Assembly (NCBI GenBank): GCA_021816725.1
Contig: JAKAXD010000001.1
Location: 1-64,000 of the forward strand
DNA from: Thermoplasmata archaeon
GTDB taxonomy: Archaea; Thermoplasmatota; Thermoplasmata; Thermoplasmatales; GCA-001856825
Length of the DNA stretch: 64,000 nucleotides
Direction: 5' to 3'
Positions within the stretch are counted from its first letter, which is position 1. Each line of letters starts with the position of its first letter. A program made the translations under genes and the position numbers. The notes under the pieces are model-generated. The model ran no database searches. It was given only the letters and a program-made list of their open reading frames with translations, and had not been told where the DNA came from. Positions 63,917 through 64,000 of the stretch are shown piece by piece.

Positions 63917-64000
63917 GTAAATTTGTTTCAATCGACACCGGTATCCTTCATACAGGGTAAGTTCTCTTAGAATTGTCACCTACAGAATGGACTGGAATGC

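Overview
The window looks like chromosome from a wall-less, thermoacidophilic archaeon of the order Thermoplasmatales. The supporting evidence is an archaeal A-type ATPase operon whose catalytic subunit carries an intein in the P-loop, a thermopsin-type acid protease, archaeal translation genes (S3Ae, archaeal GluRS, NOG1-type GTPase), a tRNA-Met interrupted at the canonical archaeal intron site, AGG/ATA-rich codon use, and many start codons lying about 25 nt after a TATA box (leaderless transcripts). I cannot assign a genus from sequence alone.

Layout. Positions 1-5376 hold the 5' part of an oversized oligosaccharyltransferase (AglB/STT3). A DUF255 thioredoxin-like protein and a NitT/TauT-like ABC transporter with its detached AAA-associated domain follow. 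From 20.0 down to 11.0 kb is the complete A-ATPase operon, in the order K-E-C-F-A-B-D-(42-aa membrane peptide)-H-I. A housekeeping stretch (20.0-29.4 kb) has tRNA-Gly, an MFS transporter, a one-cysteine peroxiredoxin, a methyltransferase, a PRC-barrel protein, gltX, a NOG1-type GTPase, pheT, rps3ae overlapping an intron-bearing tRNA-Met, and a DUF996 membrane protein.

From 29.5 to 60 kb the content is almost all cell surface. There is a 2156-residue BNR-repeat surface protein, a thermopsin precursor and a small anchored protein, which share one roughly 75-residue 'GLPSGT-W' repeat domain. Glycosyltransferases of GT2 and GT4 type, polytopic GT-C/DUF2079-like membrane proteins, two FkbM methyltransferases and a tight CDP-hexose operon (rfbF, rfbG, RmlC-type epimerase, SDR, C-methyltransferase, GT2) make up the rest. 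Together with the AglB at the left edge this reads as machinery for making and attaching surface glycans. A sugar O-methyltransferase in this island is frameshifted in a run of eight G.

The right end (57.4-64 kb) is a rearrangement zone. It has a decayed IS110-type transposase, an ORF joining an IS110 N-terminus to an IS4/IS1634-like C-terminus, and an IS3/IS481-type integrase fragment. Beyond these is a plasmid-like segment: a 678-residue HTH/coiled-coil protein, an array of eight TTTGAA(C) motifs mostly 11 bp apart, a small unknown protein and an AbrB-type regulator. The most promising leads are the helically phased repeat array with its HTH/coiled-coil neighbour, the poly-G frameshift, the hidden 42-aa gene in the ATPase operon, and the chimeric transposase.
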